Origin: Spartobacteria bacterium
GTDB taxonomy: Bacteria > Verrucomicrobiota > Kiritimatiellia > RZYC01
DNA length: 53,196 nt
Reading direction: 5' to 3'
Assembly: GCA_009930475.1 (NCBI GenBank)
Contig: RZYC01000020.1
Location: forward strand, 1 to 53,196
A program made the translations under genes and the position numbers. The notes below the pieces were generated by a model. The model was not told where the DNA came from, did no database searches, and saw only the letters and a list, made by a program, of their open reading frames with translations. Shown one piece after another: positions 1 to 8,670 of this stretch (position 1 is its first letter; every line of letters begins with the position of its first letter).

Positions 1-235
1 ATAATTCCCCGTCATCCACCACCGTCGCCCGATCAGGCTCTTCCAGCAGCAAATGAATATGATTCGTCATCAGCGCATACGTCAACACACGCACCCCCGA
101 AAATCCCTCAACTCGGCGAATAAGCACACGCATATGCTCCTTCTCCGCTTCGCCCAGCAACATCTGACGCCCCACCACCCGCGTCATACAGTGATAATAC
201 GCCAATTCATCTCGTTTAATTCTTCGTCTTCTCAT
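1..235 (-). CDS. REP-associated tyrosine transposase (RAYT, IS200-like), 3' part outside window
   Basis: Reading from 235 towards 1 the frame stays open to the window edge (78 codons). The N-terminus starts MRRRRIKRDELAYYHCMTRV and continues with a TNHIHLLLEE segment encoded around positions 40-65. The HIH is the metal-binding HUH pair of Y1 transposases, and the preceding YALMTNHIHLL context is typical of RAYT proteins that act on REP-like hairpins. The catalytic Tyr lies beyond the edge. The start at 235 is the only in-frame Met before the conserved YYHC segment. The gene's 5' end lies in the first copy of a 105-bp tandem duplication (202-411). Family assignment is firm. Whether the full gene is intact cannot be told here. 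Confidence 0.82.
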   Translation of the reverse strand, partial: MRRRRIKRDELAYYHCMTRVVGRQMLLGEAEKEHMRVLIRRVEGFSGVRVLTYALMTNHIHLLLEEPDRATVVDDGEL

Positions 236-411
236 GCTGCCCATTGTCTCACTCGCCGCCCTAACGTCAACCCAAAAAATCAATTATGTTCCTGTCACAT
301 TATATTCCAATTCATCCCGTTTTATTCTTGGTCTTCTCATGCCGCCCATTATCCCGCCCGCCGCCCCAACGTCAACCAAAAAAATCAATTATGTTCCTGT
401 CACATTATATT
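202..411. repeat. 105-bp imperfect tandem duplication covering the RAYT start and upstream DNA
   Basis: Copies lie at 202-306 and 307-411, with an exact period of 105. They differ at scattered positions and end in an identical stretch of about 30 bases containing AATTATGTTCCTGTCACATT. The right copy contains a second RAYT-like start (from 340 on the minus strand) reading MRRPRIKRDELEYNVTGT and then a stop at 284, so it is a decapitated duplicate of the gene's beginning. The shared GTGACAGGAACATAATT motif may be the REP-like sequence recognised by the transposase; that is inference. Confidence 0.8.
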
Positions 412-483
412 TTAACTGCCTGAAAATATGTATTGTAGAAACACATAGATACGGTATATCTTAGACCAACGGAGGAATAGAAC

Positions 484-3400
484 ATGACACCACCAGCAAC
501 CAATCAGTCCAGTTTCTTTCTATCAATGACGACGATTATCCGAAGCACATGGCTATTCAGTGTCTGTGCCCTGTTATGCGCCATGCCAACCGTTACTGCG
601 GCGGTGGAGCCCCCCATGTTTACTGCCACATTCACCAACCATGCGGTGGTGCTGAGCAGTCCCAATCAGGAATCTTATGCACCCCACCTGAACTTTCCCG
701 CAGAACAACCGGTGCAGACAACCGGTCCGGCAGACATCACCAATGCCACACAAGTCTACGTTCAGTTTCTCTCTAACAGTCTTGGCAGTACCAATCTCAG
801 CGATGCCACAGCACAGACCGCATTTCATTTGGCAGGCACCGGACAGGCTGCCATCCCGGGCATAGTTGATGCACCAGCAAACCCCAACACAAACAATCTC
901 TTCTATTCGGCACTGGGGAACCTTGAGGATAATCAGGTCTGGCTGATGATCAATCTCACGCCCGGAACCAATACGGCGATGGTGACCAACACCGTGCGCA
1001 TCATCGCAGTGAATGGAAATATCAACCAGTCTACTAACTGGGCCGAGACCAATTTGACCCTGGTTGTTCGTCCATCGCAGGCTCTTCCCCCTTATCTGGA
1101 AGTACGTTTCTACAACAGCAGCACCAATGATGACAGTGATGTATTCATTCTGCCAACATGCAAAGGACTCTCCGGCAATGGCTTCTGGTGGGTCAAAGAC
1201 GGCGTCACCAATAACTGGACGAACTGGATCACCACGACGACCAACATGACCGTGGCTCTAGCCGATATCGGCGTGTCGGGATCCAACACCCAAAACAAGC
1301 CCTATTACGCCATCTTAACGACCCATTTCCCCAATGCCGCCTGGTTTGTCAGTTATGGCGGCGGGCATCTGATGGCGCCCACCAACAGCAGCGGAAAATG
1401 GAATGGACGAACCGACGGAGCTGGATCAGCCATTGCCCAGCCAACGGCGGCCAATACCGACGGACTGTGGTTTGGGTACGAATGGAATGCCTTTGAATTG
1501 ACACTGGACGGCAATCCCGAAGACGTGGGTGACACCACCTATATTAATCAGTTTTCCATACCCATGGCCATGCGTGTCTATTCCAACAGTTATACCGATG
1601 CCGAAGCAGGCATCTATACCAATAAAGATTCCAGTCAGTATTATCAAATGGGCGGCTGGACGAATTTCAATGCGAGTCAGTTCAGCAACTTCGTCGCACA
1701 AATGAAAAATGCCTTTCCCAACGGCATCATTACCAATGCTGCGGGAACCCCCGTGATGATACCCGGGCCCAGTGCAGCCCAAAACGGTACGGTGGCCATT
1801 CCCTGGACGCCGCCTCCTTTCACCAACGATACACACAATATCTGGCCCACCTTTGCCACCTATTTCGATGCGGTAAAACAGTCACAAACATCAAGATCAA
1901 GAAAAGCAAATATAAAGGACTATATCGGACTGGCCGGCGGCACCAATACCTTCTTTTTCTACTACGATTTTGACCTCACGGTAACCGATGCGAAAGCACT
2001 CCGACTGGAAGGCAGCATGATGGTCACCAATGCACCTGGATCAGCCATTTATTACACCACCAACTCAAACCTGGTCATGCAAATTGCGGCTGATGCAGGG
2101 CCAAGCGACAACTGGGCCAGCTGGAGCATCTATACCGCTCCCACCCCTGCCAATCTGTCGGTGGTTCATGATCTCTACGATCTCGCCAGCGGCACAAAAG
2201 CCGGTCAGTTCACCAATCTCACGACCTACTCCCCCTATGCAGCGAATGCCCTCGGAGGCACCGCCATCACCCTCACGGGTTCAAACTTCACGGGTACGGT
2301 GCAGGTGGCCTTCTGTGGAGTGAACAACACCCTCATTCCGTCACCTTATTTCACGGTCTCCAGCGATACGAATCTTACGGTTTACGTCCCTTATGGAGCG
2401 GCGTCGGGTCCCATTGTGGTAACGACGGAAAGTGGCAGCGGCATGAGCAGTCAGAATATATCCATCAATGGAACAACACTGCAGTCGGGCCCGACTTTGA
2501 CGCCGACTGCTTCGTCGCCAGTCATCACGGCAATCGCCCCCACCAACGGAATCCCCGCCGAAGCGATCTGCACGATCAGCGGCGACTGGCTGGAGATCGC
2601 TACGCAAACGCAGACCGGCTCCACCAACGGCGATAACTCCGTAGCCGGATTATACAACAGCCCCTTCGGTTCCGCCGTGATGGGCCGTATTGCAGGCGAT
2701 TTAGCCGCCGGTTTTGCCCTCGGATTTATTAACAGCGACACCGTCAATGGTGCCTATGCCATCGACGGAACCAATACCCTGTACGGCGACAGCCCCAGCG
2801 GATCCTGGTGGGGAGGGAATCAATATCCCGCCTCCAGCACCAACGAACTCGCCTTCGATCAAGTCAACACGCAGTACAGCCTATGGGGCAAGATCATACA
2901 TGACGCCACCGCCGTCACCTATGGGCATCCCATTTACGACCGGATGCAGGTCTATAGCGGACGCGACCAGCGCATGGTGATTCAGCCACATCTCGCACTG
3001 AATTATGATCCCAATATATGGATGACAGAGGTGGAATTTTACGACGGAATGAGCAGTATCGGCTTTGCCGCACCTGCCACGCCGCACATAGACATACTTG
3101 GAACAAACCATGCCGCCATCGACAACGGCGAAGTCGCCAGCCCGGCCAAAGGAACCGCCTTCGGGCATGTGGATTTGAACACCGCAGTGACCAACATATT
3201 CAGCATTACCAATGCAGGATCGACTACACTGACCCTATCCTTGGTAACAACTGGCGGGACGCACGCGGCATTCTTCGCAGCCACGGGAATTCCCAGTGAG
3301 ATACCCCAGGGAACGGTTCACCCCTTTTCTATCGCATTTATGCCTGCGACAACGGGAGACTTTAGTGCGATGCTGACTGTTATCAGCGATGCAACCAATT

Positions 3401-4194
3401 CCCCTTATAGTATCAATCTGTCCGGCTCCGGTGTAAGCAGACAGCTTGCGACCGTCACCATCAGTCAAACCAACCAGATCTATAATGGAACCGCTCGATC
3501 GGTAACAGTGACCACGGTTCCCACAGGGCTGACCTTCACCACCACCTATGCGGGACTGGCATGGGCACCAACCAATGTAGGCACCTATGCCGTGACAACC
3601 ACGGTAGATGAAGCAGCATACACCGGATTGGCCAGCAGTCTGTTGACCATATCCAAAGCCGATCAAACCATTACTTTTCCCCCTCCCGGCCATCAAATTG
3701 CGACCAATCAGCTGGGATTGCAAGTCAGTGCTCTGTCCGGTCTGGCGGTGACCTGTTCGGTGATCAGCGGGAATGCGATCGTTTCCGGATACACCAATGT
3801 ACAATTCACCGGCAGTGGCAACGTGGAACTCCAAGCTGGTCAATCGGGCGATGCGAATTGGAACGCCGCGCCCTACGTCATGACAACGGTCACCGTCAGC
3901 AAGGCCGATCAAACCATTGCATTCCCCGCCATTGCGTCTCAGAAACAAACCAGCACACTGACCCTGTCGGCCTCTGCCAGTTCAGGACTGGCCGTATCCT
4001 TTGCCCTGAATTATGGCCCGGCGTTGATTTCCGGCAACTCCATGACGTTCTCCTCCACGGGAACCGTGTCCGTGGCAGCGTCTCAAGCCGGGGACGACAT
4101 ATACAACCCTGCCGACGATGTGGTTCGGACATTCAATGTCTACGAATATCTCAGACGCGGTTCCGCATGGATGATTCTCCTGCTGGATAAATAA
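484..4194 (+). CDS. Large secreted multidomain protein with GH64-like, IPT/TIG, choice-of-anchor and MBG-type domains
   Basis: 1236 residues. GGAGGA at 471-476 sits 7 bases before the ATG. A hydrophobic signal segment lies at about residues 15-40 (a second Met at 15 would give a more ordinary signal peptide). Residues about 200-430 resemble the GH64 beta-1,3-glucanase/thaumatin-like fold, with WNAFELTLD and TYINQFSIPM in the places of the family's acidic catalytic segments; if that alignment is right the second acid (usually SYVDF) is Asn. About 600-670 is an IPT/TIG domain (GGTAITLTGSNF). About 870-970 is an HYDIN-like choice-of-anchor domain. About 975-1055 is an MBG-type repeat, then two ADQTI repeats. 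Asn/Thr richness is typical of secreted proteins in this lineage. No sorting signal is evident. Hydrolase activity is uncertain. Confidence 0.6.
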   Translation: MTPPATNQSSFFLSMTTIIRSTWLFSVCALLCAMPTVTAAVEPPMFTATFTNHAVVLSSPNQESYAPHLNFPAEQPVQTTGPADITNATQVYVQFLSNSLGSTNLSDATAQTAFHLAGTGQAAIPGIVDAPANPNTNNLFYSALGNLEDNQVWLMINLTPGTNTAMVTNTVRIIAVNGNINQSTNWAETNLTLVVRPSQALPPYLEVRFYNSSTNDDSDVFILPTCKGLSGNGFWWVKDGVTNNWTNWITTTTNMTVALADIGVSGSNTQNKPYYAILTTHFPNAAWFVSYGGGHLMAPTNSSGKWNGRTDGAGSAIAQPTAANTDGLWFGYEWNAFELTLDGNPEDVGDTTYINQFSIPMAMRVYSNSYTDAEAGIYTNKDSSQYYQMGGWTNFNASQFSNFVAQMKNAFPNGIITNAAGTPVMIPGPSAAQNGTVAIPWTPPPFTNDTHNIWPTFATYFDAVKQSQTSRSRKANIKDYIGLAGGTNTFFFYYDFDLTVTDAKALRLEGSMMVTNAPGSAIYYTTNSNLVMQIAADAGPSDNWASWSIYTAPTPANLSVVHDLYDLASGTKAGQFTNLTTYSPYAANALGGTAITLTGSNFTGTVQVAFCGVNNTLIPSPYFTVSSDTNLTVYVPYGAASGPIVVTTESGSGMSSQNISINGTTLQSGPTLTPTASSPVITAIAPTNGIPAEAICTISGDWLEIATQTQTGSTNGDNSVAGLYNSPFGSAVMGRIAGDLAAGFALGFINSDTVNGAYAIDGTNTLYGDSPSGSWWGGNQYPASSTNELAFDQVNTQYSLWGKIIHDATAVTYGHPIYDRMQVYSGRDQRMVIQPHLALNYDPNIWMTEVEFYDGMSSIGFAAPATPHIDILGTNHAAIDNGEVASPAKGTAFGHVDLNTAVTNIFSITNAGSTTLTLSLVTTGGTHAAFFAATGIPSEIPQGTVHPFSIAFMPATTGDFSAMLTVISDATNSPYSINLSGSGVSRQLATVTISQTNQIYNGTARSVTVTTVPTGLTFTTTYAGLAWAPTNVGTYAVTTTVDEAAYTGLASSLLTISKADQTITFPPPGHQIATNQLGLQVSALSGLAVTCSVISGNAIVSGYTNVQFTGSGNVELQAGQSGDANWNAAPYVMTTVTVSKADQTIAFPAIASQKQTSTLTLSASASSGLAVSFALNYGPALISGNSMTFSSTGTVSVAASQAGDDIYNPADDVVRTFNVYEYLRRGSAWMILLLDK

Positions 4195-4241
4195 CCGGCC
4201 TGATCCCCTTTGCGAGTGATCGTCCGGGTAAAACGGTGGAC

Positions 4242-4832
4242 TTAGAGCACCCCTTTGCTGGAGGGGACGCCGATTACGCGTTCATTCAGGGCGCAGGCGT
4301 GTTGCAGGGCGCGAGCAGCTCCTTTGAAAACGGATTCATAAACATGATGGACATCTTTTCCATACAGTTCGGCGATATGGAGATTCATTCGGGCCTGCGT
4401 GGATACGGCGCGCCAGAATTCTTCGATAAGGCCCACGTTAAACATATTGATATGGGTATCGGGATGTTTGATTTGATAGACAAGATAAGGACGGCCACCC
4501 AAGTCCACCGCCACCCGCGACAGGCTTTCGTCCATGGGCAGCAGGCACCAGCCGTAGCGGTTGATTCCGGCGCGGTCGCCCAGTGCTTCATTGAGCGCAT
4601 CACCCAGGACAATACCCACATCTTCGACGGTATGATGGTCATCCACCTGTAAGTCCCCCTCACAATGAACGGTCAGATCAAAGAGCGCATGTTTACCAAA
4701 ACACTCCAGCATATGATCGAAAAAACCGACGCCGGTGGAAATCGTACATGTTCCGGAGCCATCCAGGTTTAATTCGAGTTTGATATCGGTTTCACGTGTT
4801 TTACGCGCTTTTTTGACAATACGGTTAGTCAT
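4242..4832 (-). CDS. hisB: Imidazoleglycerol-phosphate dehydratase
   Basis: 196 residues, the normal length of the monofunctional enzyme, which dehydrates imidazoleglycerol phosphate to imidazole-acetol phosphate in histidine synthesis in the cytoplasm. Visible family signatures are GVGFFDHML near residue 35, DDHHTVEDVGI near 65, and a second His-rich DVHHVYES near 165, which supply the Mn ligands. The start MTNRIVKKARKTRETD overlaps the end of hisC by 8 bases (ATGACTAA), indicating translational coupling. An open frame extends upstream into hisC but is not supported. The C-terminus GVPSSKGVL is the usual ending. Confidence 0.97.
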   Translation of the reverse strand: MTNRIVKKARKTRETDIKLELNLDGSGTCTISTGVGFFDHMLECFGKHALFDLTVHCEGDLQVDDHHTVEDVGIVLGDALNEALGDRAGINRYGWCLLPMDESLSRVAVDLGGRPYLVYQIKHPDTHINMFNVGLIEEFWRAVSTQARMNLHIAELYGKDVHHVYESVFKGAARALQHACALNERVIGVPSSKGVL

Positions 4833-5880
4833 GGGACGCTCCTTCGGCGGTTGAAATGATTTGCAGCAACTGATCCATCTGAGCATCGGTTCCCATGCTG
4901 ATGCGCAGCCAATCACCTGTTTTCTCTCCGGGAAAATAGCGTACAAAAATATCGTTTTTCCGCAGCAGGTTATACAGTTCTGCGGCAGAGACAGGGGGAC
5001 GAGCCCACAGGAAATTGGTAGCCGACGGCATAACCGTCCACCCCTTTTTCTGCAAGGCATCAGTAACACGGGTGCGGGTGGACAAAATACGCCGCACATT
5101 CGCCGTCATGTGGGACTGATCACGCAGCGCGGCGGCGGCCACACGCTGGGTCAGACCATTGATATTATAGGAATCCTTGATCTTATACATTGCGTCAATC
5201 AGCGGTTCCGGGCCAACCAGAATGCCCATACGGATATTTGCCAGCGAATAGGATTTCGACAGGGTACGGGCCACCAGCACATGATCGAATTCATTGACCA
5301 GTGCCATACAGTGCGCCGGCGCAAAATCGACATAGGCTTCATCGATCAGCACCACCCCGCTACAGCTACGGCAAAATGCACGCACCCGGTCGGGCGTACA
5401 TTGCACCGACGTAGGAGCATTGGGATTGGTAAAGAAAAACAAATCGTCGGAGCACTTTTCGGGAAAATCCCAGTCAAAATCAGGGGTCAGCGGTAACGGA
5501 TGCTTTTTCACTCCCGCAATATCGGCGAGAACCGGATAAAGGGAATAGGATGGATCAAAATATCCTATAGACCCCTGCTCCTCCACAAACGACCGAATCG
5601 TCAGTGCCAGAACCTCGTCAGATCCGTTGCCGCAAAACACCTGATTTGCCGACACATGATATACATCGGCCAAAATCTGACGCAGTTCACTGCACACAGG
5701 ATCGGGATAGCGAGCCAATAACTGCAAATCGATAGATTTCAGTGCCGCATCGATATGCGAGGAAGGCGGGTAAGGATTTTCATTGGTGTTGAGTTTAATC
5801 ACGGAGCGGGATCTGGGTTGTTCCCCGGGAACATAACCCTGCATATCCTGCACATTTTTGCGAATATAGTGAGATGTCAT
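4825..5880 (-). CDS. hisC: Histidinol-phosphate aminotransferase
   Basis: 351 residues, a PLP-dependent fold-type I aminotransferase. It converts imidazole-acetol phosphate to histidinol phosphate, the step after HisB. The N-terminus carries VIKLNTNENPYPPS, the substrate-binding start of HisC. The Schiff-base Lys lies in TLSKSYSLANIRMG near residue 210; GNGSDEV near 85 and FTNPNAPTS near 150 are cofactor contacts, and WLRISMGT near the end binds the carboxylate. It is coupled to hisB downstream by an 8-base overlap and follows the coiled-coil gene by 9 bases. The remaining his genes are not in the window, so this is a split his operon. Confidence 0.96.
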   Translation of the reverse strand: MTSHYIRKNVQDMQGYVPGEQPRSRSVIKLNTNENPYPPSSHIDAALKSIDLQLLARYPDPVCSELRQILADVYHVSANQVFCGNGSDEVLALTIRSFVEEQGSIGYFDPSYSLYPVLADIAGVKKHPLPLTPDFDWDFPEKCSDDLFFFTNPNAPTSVQCTPDRVRAFCRSCSGVVLIDEAYVDFAPAHCMALVNEFDHVLVARTLSKSYSLANIRMGILVGPEPLIDAMYKIKDSYNINGLTQRVAAAALRDQSHMTANVRRILSTRTRVTDALQKKGWTVMPSATNFLWARPPVSAAELYNLLRKNDIFVRYFPGEKTGDWLRISMGTDAQMDQLLQIISTAEGASHD

Positions 5881-5889
5881 AATATCGGT

Positions 5890-6594
5890 TTAATCCTGCA
5901 CGGGTTCTTCTTCAATCAAAGTAATCACACGCGGTTTGGCAGCCATTTCCACGACTCGACCCATTTCCGAGAGCCGTTCGCCCAGGTCGCTCATGGTTTG
6001 CTGGAATGTCCGGGTTTCTTCAATGCCCTTGACTGCGGTTTCCACGCTCTGCTGAATTTTCAGCATATTTTCAATATCACCGGACAACCGGGCAATCTGC
6101 TCCACATAGCCGGCCAAGGCTTCTGCTGTGGTCTTAAATAAATAAACCTGATCACCAAAAGCACGAACCATCTGGGTAAACTGCTGGGACAGCTGCTGTG
6201 TGGGTTTATCAAAACAGGCGGCCGTTCTGTCGGGCAACGTAAGCAATGATTTATTAAGCGTCTCCACAACATCTTTCAGGCCGTCCACCGACTGAATCAT
6301 CGCATGGGCCGCTTGAATCGGAGGATTATTCAGCTTATCTACGGAAGCCTCCACCCGAGCCACTGAATGATCCCATTTTGCAGTGATGTCTTCGTATCGT
6401 TTAGCAATATCACTTTCGACCTGAATCAGCTGCTGGATAAAACGGGTCTGCACGATCTCAATGCTCTGACCCACTTTGCTGGCAATTTCTTCGGATTCAG
6501 AAGAATGACGCTCAAGTACTTCATCCAGTGCCGCAACCAACTGTTCCACGGAGCTGCCGGCTGTGACTTTGTTTTTCCCGAACCATTTACTCAT
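5890..6594 (-). CDS. Coiled-coil cytoplasmic protein of unknown function
   Basis: 234 residues, starting MSKWFGKNKVTAGSS with GGGAG 6 bases upstream; an in-frame Met 9 codons earlier has no ribosome site. No signal peptide or membrane segment is visible. Nearly the whole protein is predicted helical with heptad-like spacing (residues about 15-75, 85-130, 150-215), and it ends in an acidic tail (LIEEEPVQD). The composition recalls RmuC-like or chemoreceptor-like coiled coils, but no diagnostic motif is present. It precedes hisC by 9 bases and is likely cotranscribed with hisC-hisB, although a histidine-related role is not implied. Confidence 0.7.
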   Translation of the reverse strand: MSKWFGKNKVTAGSSVEQLVAALDEVLERHSSESEEIASKVGQSIEIVQTRFIQQLIQVESDIAKRYEDITAKWDHSVARVEASVDKLNNPPIQAAHAMIQSVDGLKDVVETLNKSLLTLPDRTAACFDKPTQQLSQQFTQMVRAFGDQVYLFKTTAEALAGYVEQIARLSGDIENMLKIQQSVETAVKGIEETRTFQQTMSDLGERLSEMGRVVEMAAKPRVITLIEEEPVQD

Positions 6595-6690
6595 ATCATT
6601 CTCCCGATGGATGCCTAACACTTAAAAAATGCGGCCATCTTAGAGATACATTCATAGAATGTCAAAACCATGTAACAATATTACACCGGT

Positions 6691-7479
6691 TCAGAACCCC
6701 ATATCAGCACGCACAAATCGTCCCTGCTTCTGATGGGTGCCATAAATAAATGGAACATCGAACAGGCGCTCCAGCACACGATCCGTCTCCATAGCCTCTT
6801 CCGTCCCAAAAAACAGCGTATGCCCCTGTTTCAACGCCAGGATCGAGTCGGATAAACGGTGCGCCATCTCGACATTATGATGCACGGCCACCACCGTGAG
6901 CGACCGATTCTGCTGTTCCCGTCTGATAAGATCACACACCGCTTTAATATGGGTATAATCGAGAAAGGCAAAAGGTTCATCCAGCAATAACAGCGGGGTC
7001 TGCTGCGCCAGTGCGGCGGCGATAAATGCCAGCTGACGTTCTCCCCCGCTCAAGGTGTCCATAAGACGCGAAGTCAACGAACTTAATCCGGCCTGCCCGA
7101 TGCATCGATCGGCAACAGCCTGATCCTCCAGGGAGTAATCCTGCAGGAGGCTTTGCATATGGGCATATCGTGCAGTTAGAACAAACTCACCCACCGTCAA
7201 TCCCATAGGCTGCTGCATAAGCTGCGGAACATAACTGACACATCGCGCACGCTGCCGCGGCGTCTGTTCAGACAAAGGAACACCATCCAAAAACACCTTC
7301 CCTTTTGCGGGCTGAATCAGACCGCACAAACATTGAAGCAACGTCGATTTTCCCGCGCCATTGGGCCCGATAAGCGACACATAATCACCCTGGGATACCG
7401 AAAAAGAAATCTGATCCAGAATAATCTTGTCTCGAAACTGCACGCTCAGCTGTTGCACAGATAAAATGGCGTCCGACAT
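6691..7479 (-). CDS. ABC transporter ATP-binding protein, cobalamin/Fe3+-siderophore type
   Basis: 262 residues with one nucleotide-binding domain. Walker A is GPNGAGKST (near 38-46), the Q-loop follows in YVPQ, the signature is LSGGERQ (near 143) and Walker B is LLLLDEPFAFLD (near 163), followed by a switch His (AVHHN). The arrangement and the VSYVPQ and LSGGERQLAFIAAALAQ segments match the BtuD/FecE/FhuC group, which energises uptake of cobalamin, haem or ferric siderophores from the inner membrane. No permease or binding protein gene adjoins it; the next gene 13 bases upstream is the queuosine-precursor transporter. The substrate is therefore unknown and partners must be encoded elsewhere. 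Confidence 0.85.
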   Translation of the reverse strand: MSDAILSVQQLSVQFRDKIILDQISFSVSQGDYVSLIGPNGAGKSTLLQCLCGLIQPAKGKVFLDGVPLSEQTPRQRARCVSYVPQLMQQPMGLTVGEFVLTARYAHMQSLLQDYSLEDQAVADRCIGQAGLSSLTSRLMDTLSGGERQLAFIAAALAQQTPLLLLDEPFAFLDYTHIKAVCDLIRREQQNRSLTVVAVHHNVEMAHRLSDSILALKQGHTLFFGTEEAMETDRVLERLFDVPFIYGTHQKQGRFVRADMGF

Positions 7480-7492
7480 AACGGCCTCTCTG

Positions 7493-8212
7493 TTATTCCA
7501 TTATTTGGCCGGTTTTTTCCAATAAAGAACTGCCGACCCGCCCCGTATCATGCATCCAGCGGGCGATATACACAAAGGGTGTATCGCAGCCGGCGACAAT
7601 AATCTTCAACAATGCCGTCGTAATAAAGATTTGAATCAGCACACCGCGCTCAAAAACGCCCCAAAAAGCCACACCGGTAAAAATCATAGTATCCAGCAAC
7701 TGGCTCACCACCGTGCTGGCATTGTTTCTGATCCAGATATGCCTGGTTGCTGGGAAGTGTTTACGCCATAAATGATAGGCCCAGACATCATGAAACTGTG
7801 CCACCAGAAAAGCGGCCACACTGGCCAGCGCAATACGGGGCATGATCGAAAAGATCGTCGCCAGAGCCGGCTGAGCGAAATCCGATGACGCAGGAACAAA
7901 ACGCAACGCCAGATTCATCATCACCGTCATGACCAATAAAGATAAAAAGCCCAGCAAGACTGCTCGGGCGGCATCTTTCCTGCCATAATTTTCAGAGAGG
8001 ATATCGGTGACCAGAAACGACGTGGCATACACGATATTCCCCAGCGTCGCCTCTAATCCAAACAGCTTCACCGTTTTAAGCACCTGAATATTGGCAACGA
8101 TCACCGCCAGCGGCACCCATGCAAACAGTCCGGCCTTTCCAAAGAGACGGTAAAAACACAATATCGTACCAAAGTTCAGGGCCATCATCAGGACCCACAG
8201 CCATTCATTCAT
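7493..8212 (-). CDS. yhhQ: Queuosine precursor transporter (YhhQ/DUF165 family)
   Basis: 239 residues with about six hydrophobic membrane segments. Family hallmarks are NIVYATSFLVTDILSENYG near residue 65 and a C-terminal half with NNASTVVSQLLDTMIF, both characteristic of the inner-membrane YhhQ family that imports preQ0/preQ1 for tRNA queuosine modification. The downstream ABC ATPase starts 13 bases after it, so they are probably cotranscribed. I saw no preQ1 riboswitch in the short interval between this start and the tRNA-Leu terminator. Confidence 0.9.
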   Translation of the reverse strand: MNEWLWVLMMALNFGTILCFYRLFGKAGLFAWVPLAVIVANIQVLKTVKLFGLEATLGNIVYATSFLVTDILSENYGRKDAARAVLLGFLSLLVMTVMMNLALRFVPASSDFAQPALATIFSIMPRIALASVAAFLVAQFHDVWAYHLWRKHFPATRHIWIRNNASTVVSQLLDTMIFTGVAFWGVFERGVLIQIFITTALLKIIVAGCDTPFVYIARWMHDTGRVGSSLLEKTGQIME

Positions 8213-8268
8213 GCGTATCTCCAGTTTTGTTTATGCGGGTTGGGACTGGTACCGCATTATTTCAGGGT

Positions 8269-8292
8269 AAAAAAAAACCGCTCAGACAGCGG
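8269..8292 (-). terminator. Rho-independent terminator of tRNA-Leu
   Basis: On the minus strand CCGCT-gtctg-AGCGG (8292-8278) is followed at once by nine T residues (8277-8269). It lies 9 bases beyond the tRNA 3' end. Confidence 0.85.
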
Positions 8293-8301
8293 CACTATTA
8301 A

Positions 8302-8388
8302 TGGTGCACCCGAGAGGATTCGAACCTCCACGGCCGTGAAGCCACTAGAACCTGAATCTAGCGTGTATGCCAATTTCACCACGGGTGC
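8302..8388 (-). tRNA. tRNA-Leu (anticodon CAG)
   Basis: 87 bases including an encoded CCA (8304-8302). The acceptor stem GCACCCG/CGGGTGC pairs completely with discriminator A. The anticodon stem CTAGA/TCTAG encloses loop TTCAGGT, giving anticodon CAG. A long variable arm (GGCTTCACGGCC region) and the GGTTCGAATCC T-arm mark it as class II leucine tRNA. It is flanked by its own promoter (8408-8436) and terminator (8269-8292), so it is a monocistronic tRNA gene. Confidence 0.97.
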
Positions 8389-8407
8389 ATCAGTAACAAT
8401 GGCGATA

Positions 8408-8436
8408 TAGATATAGATATCATCATAAAGAGTCAA
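8408..8436 (-). promoter_or_regulatory. Sigma-70-type promoter of tRNA-Leu
   Basis: Minus strand: -35 TTGACT (8436-8431), a 17-base spacer and -10 TATCTA (8413-8408). Expected initiation is near 8401, about 13 bases before the mature tRNA. Confidence 0.75.
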
Positions 8437-8670
8437 CCCCCATTTGTTGGTTTTATCACTCATTCTTCTTGAACCCCTGCGCAGCAATGTCCCGACCGAC
8501 GGCATACCCGTGCCATTATGTCACATAACGACACGCATAAAATCACAGCTATTATTTTGCTTATTGTTCATATTGTACAACTTACTACAGAACCATAAAA
8601 CATGGCATGGTCAATGCGTTATTGCAGTCAACGCAAGTGAAACGGAACGAACAAATGAAAGGAGTTCACT

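Noticed and set aside
53-464. Small proteins on the plus strand over the left end
   Set aside because: They overlap the RAYT start and the 105-base duplication, and their apparent internal repeats are only the DNA repeat translated.
7493-8300. preQ1 riboswitch ahead of the queuosine-precursor transporter
   Set aside because: The interval between the transporter start and the tRNA terminator is about 55 bases and shows no pseudoknot-like C-rich and A-rich segments.
8257-8505. 82-residue open frame on the minus strand
   Set aside because: It runs through tRNA-Leu, its promoter and terminator.
8389-8670. Sigma-32-type heat-shock promoter or thermosensor ahead of hsp20
   Set aside because: CTTGAA occurs near 8467 but no matching -10 element lies at the right distance, and I cannot verify a thermosensor fold by eye.
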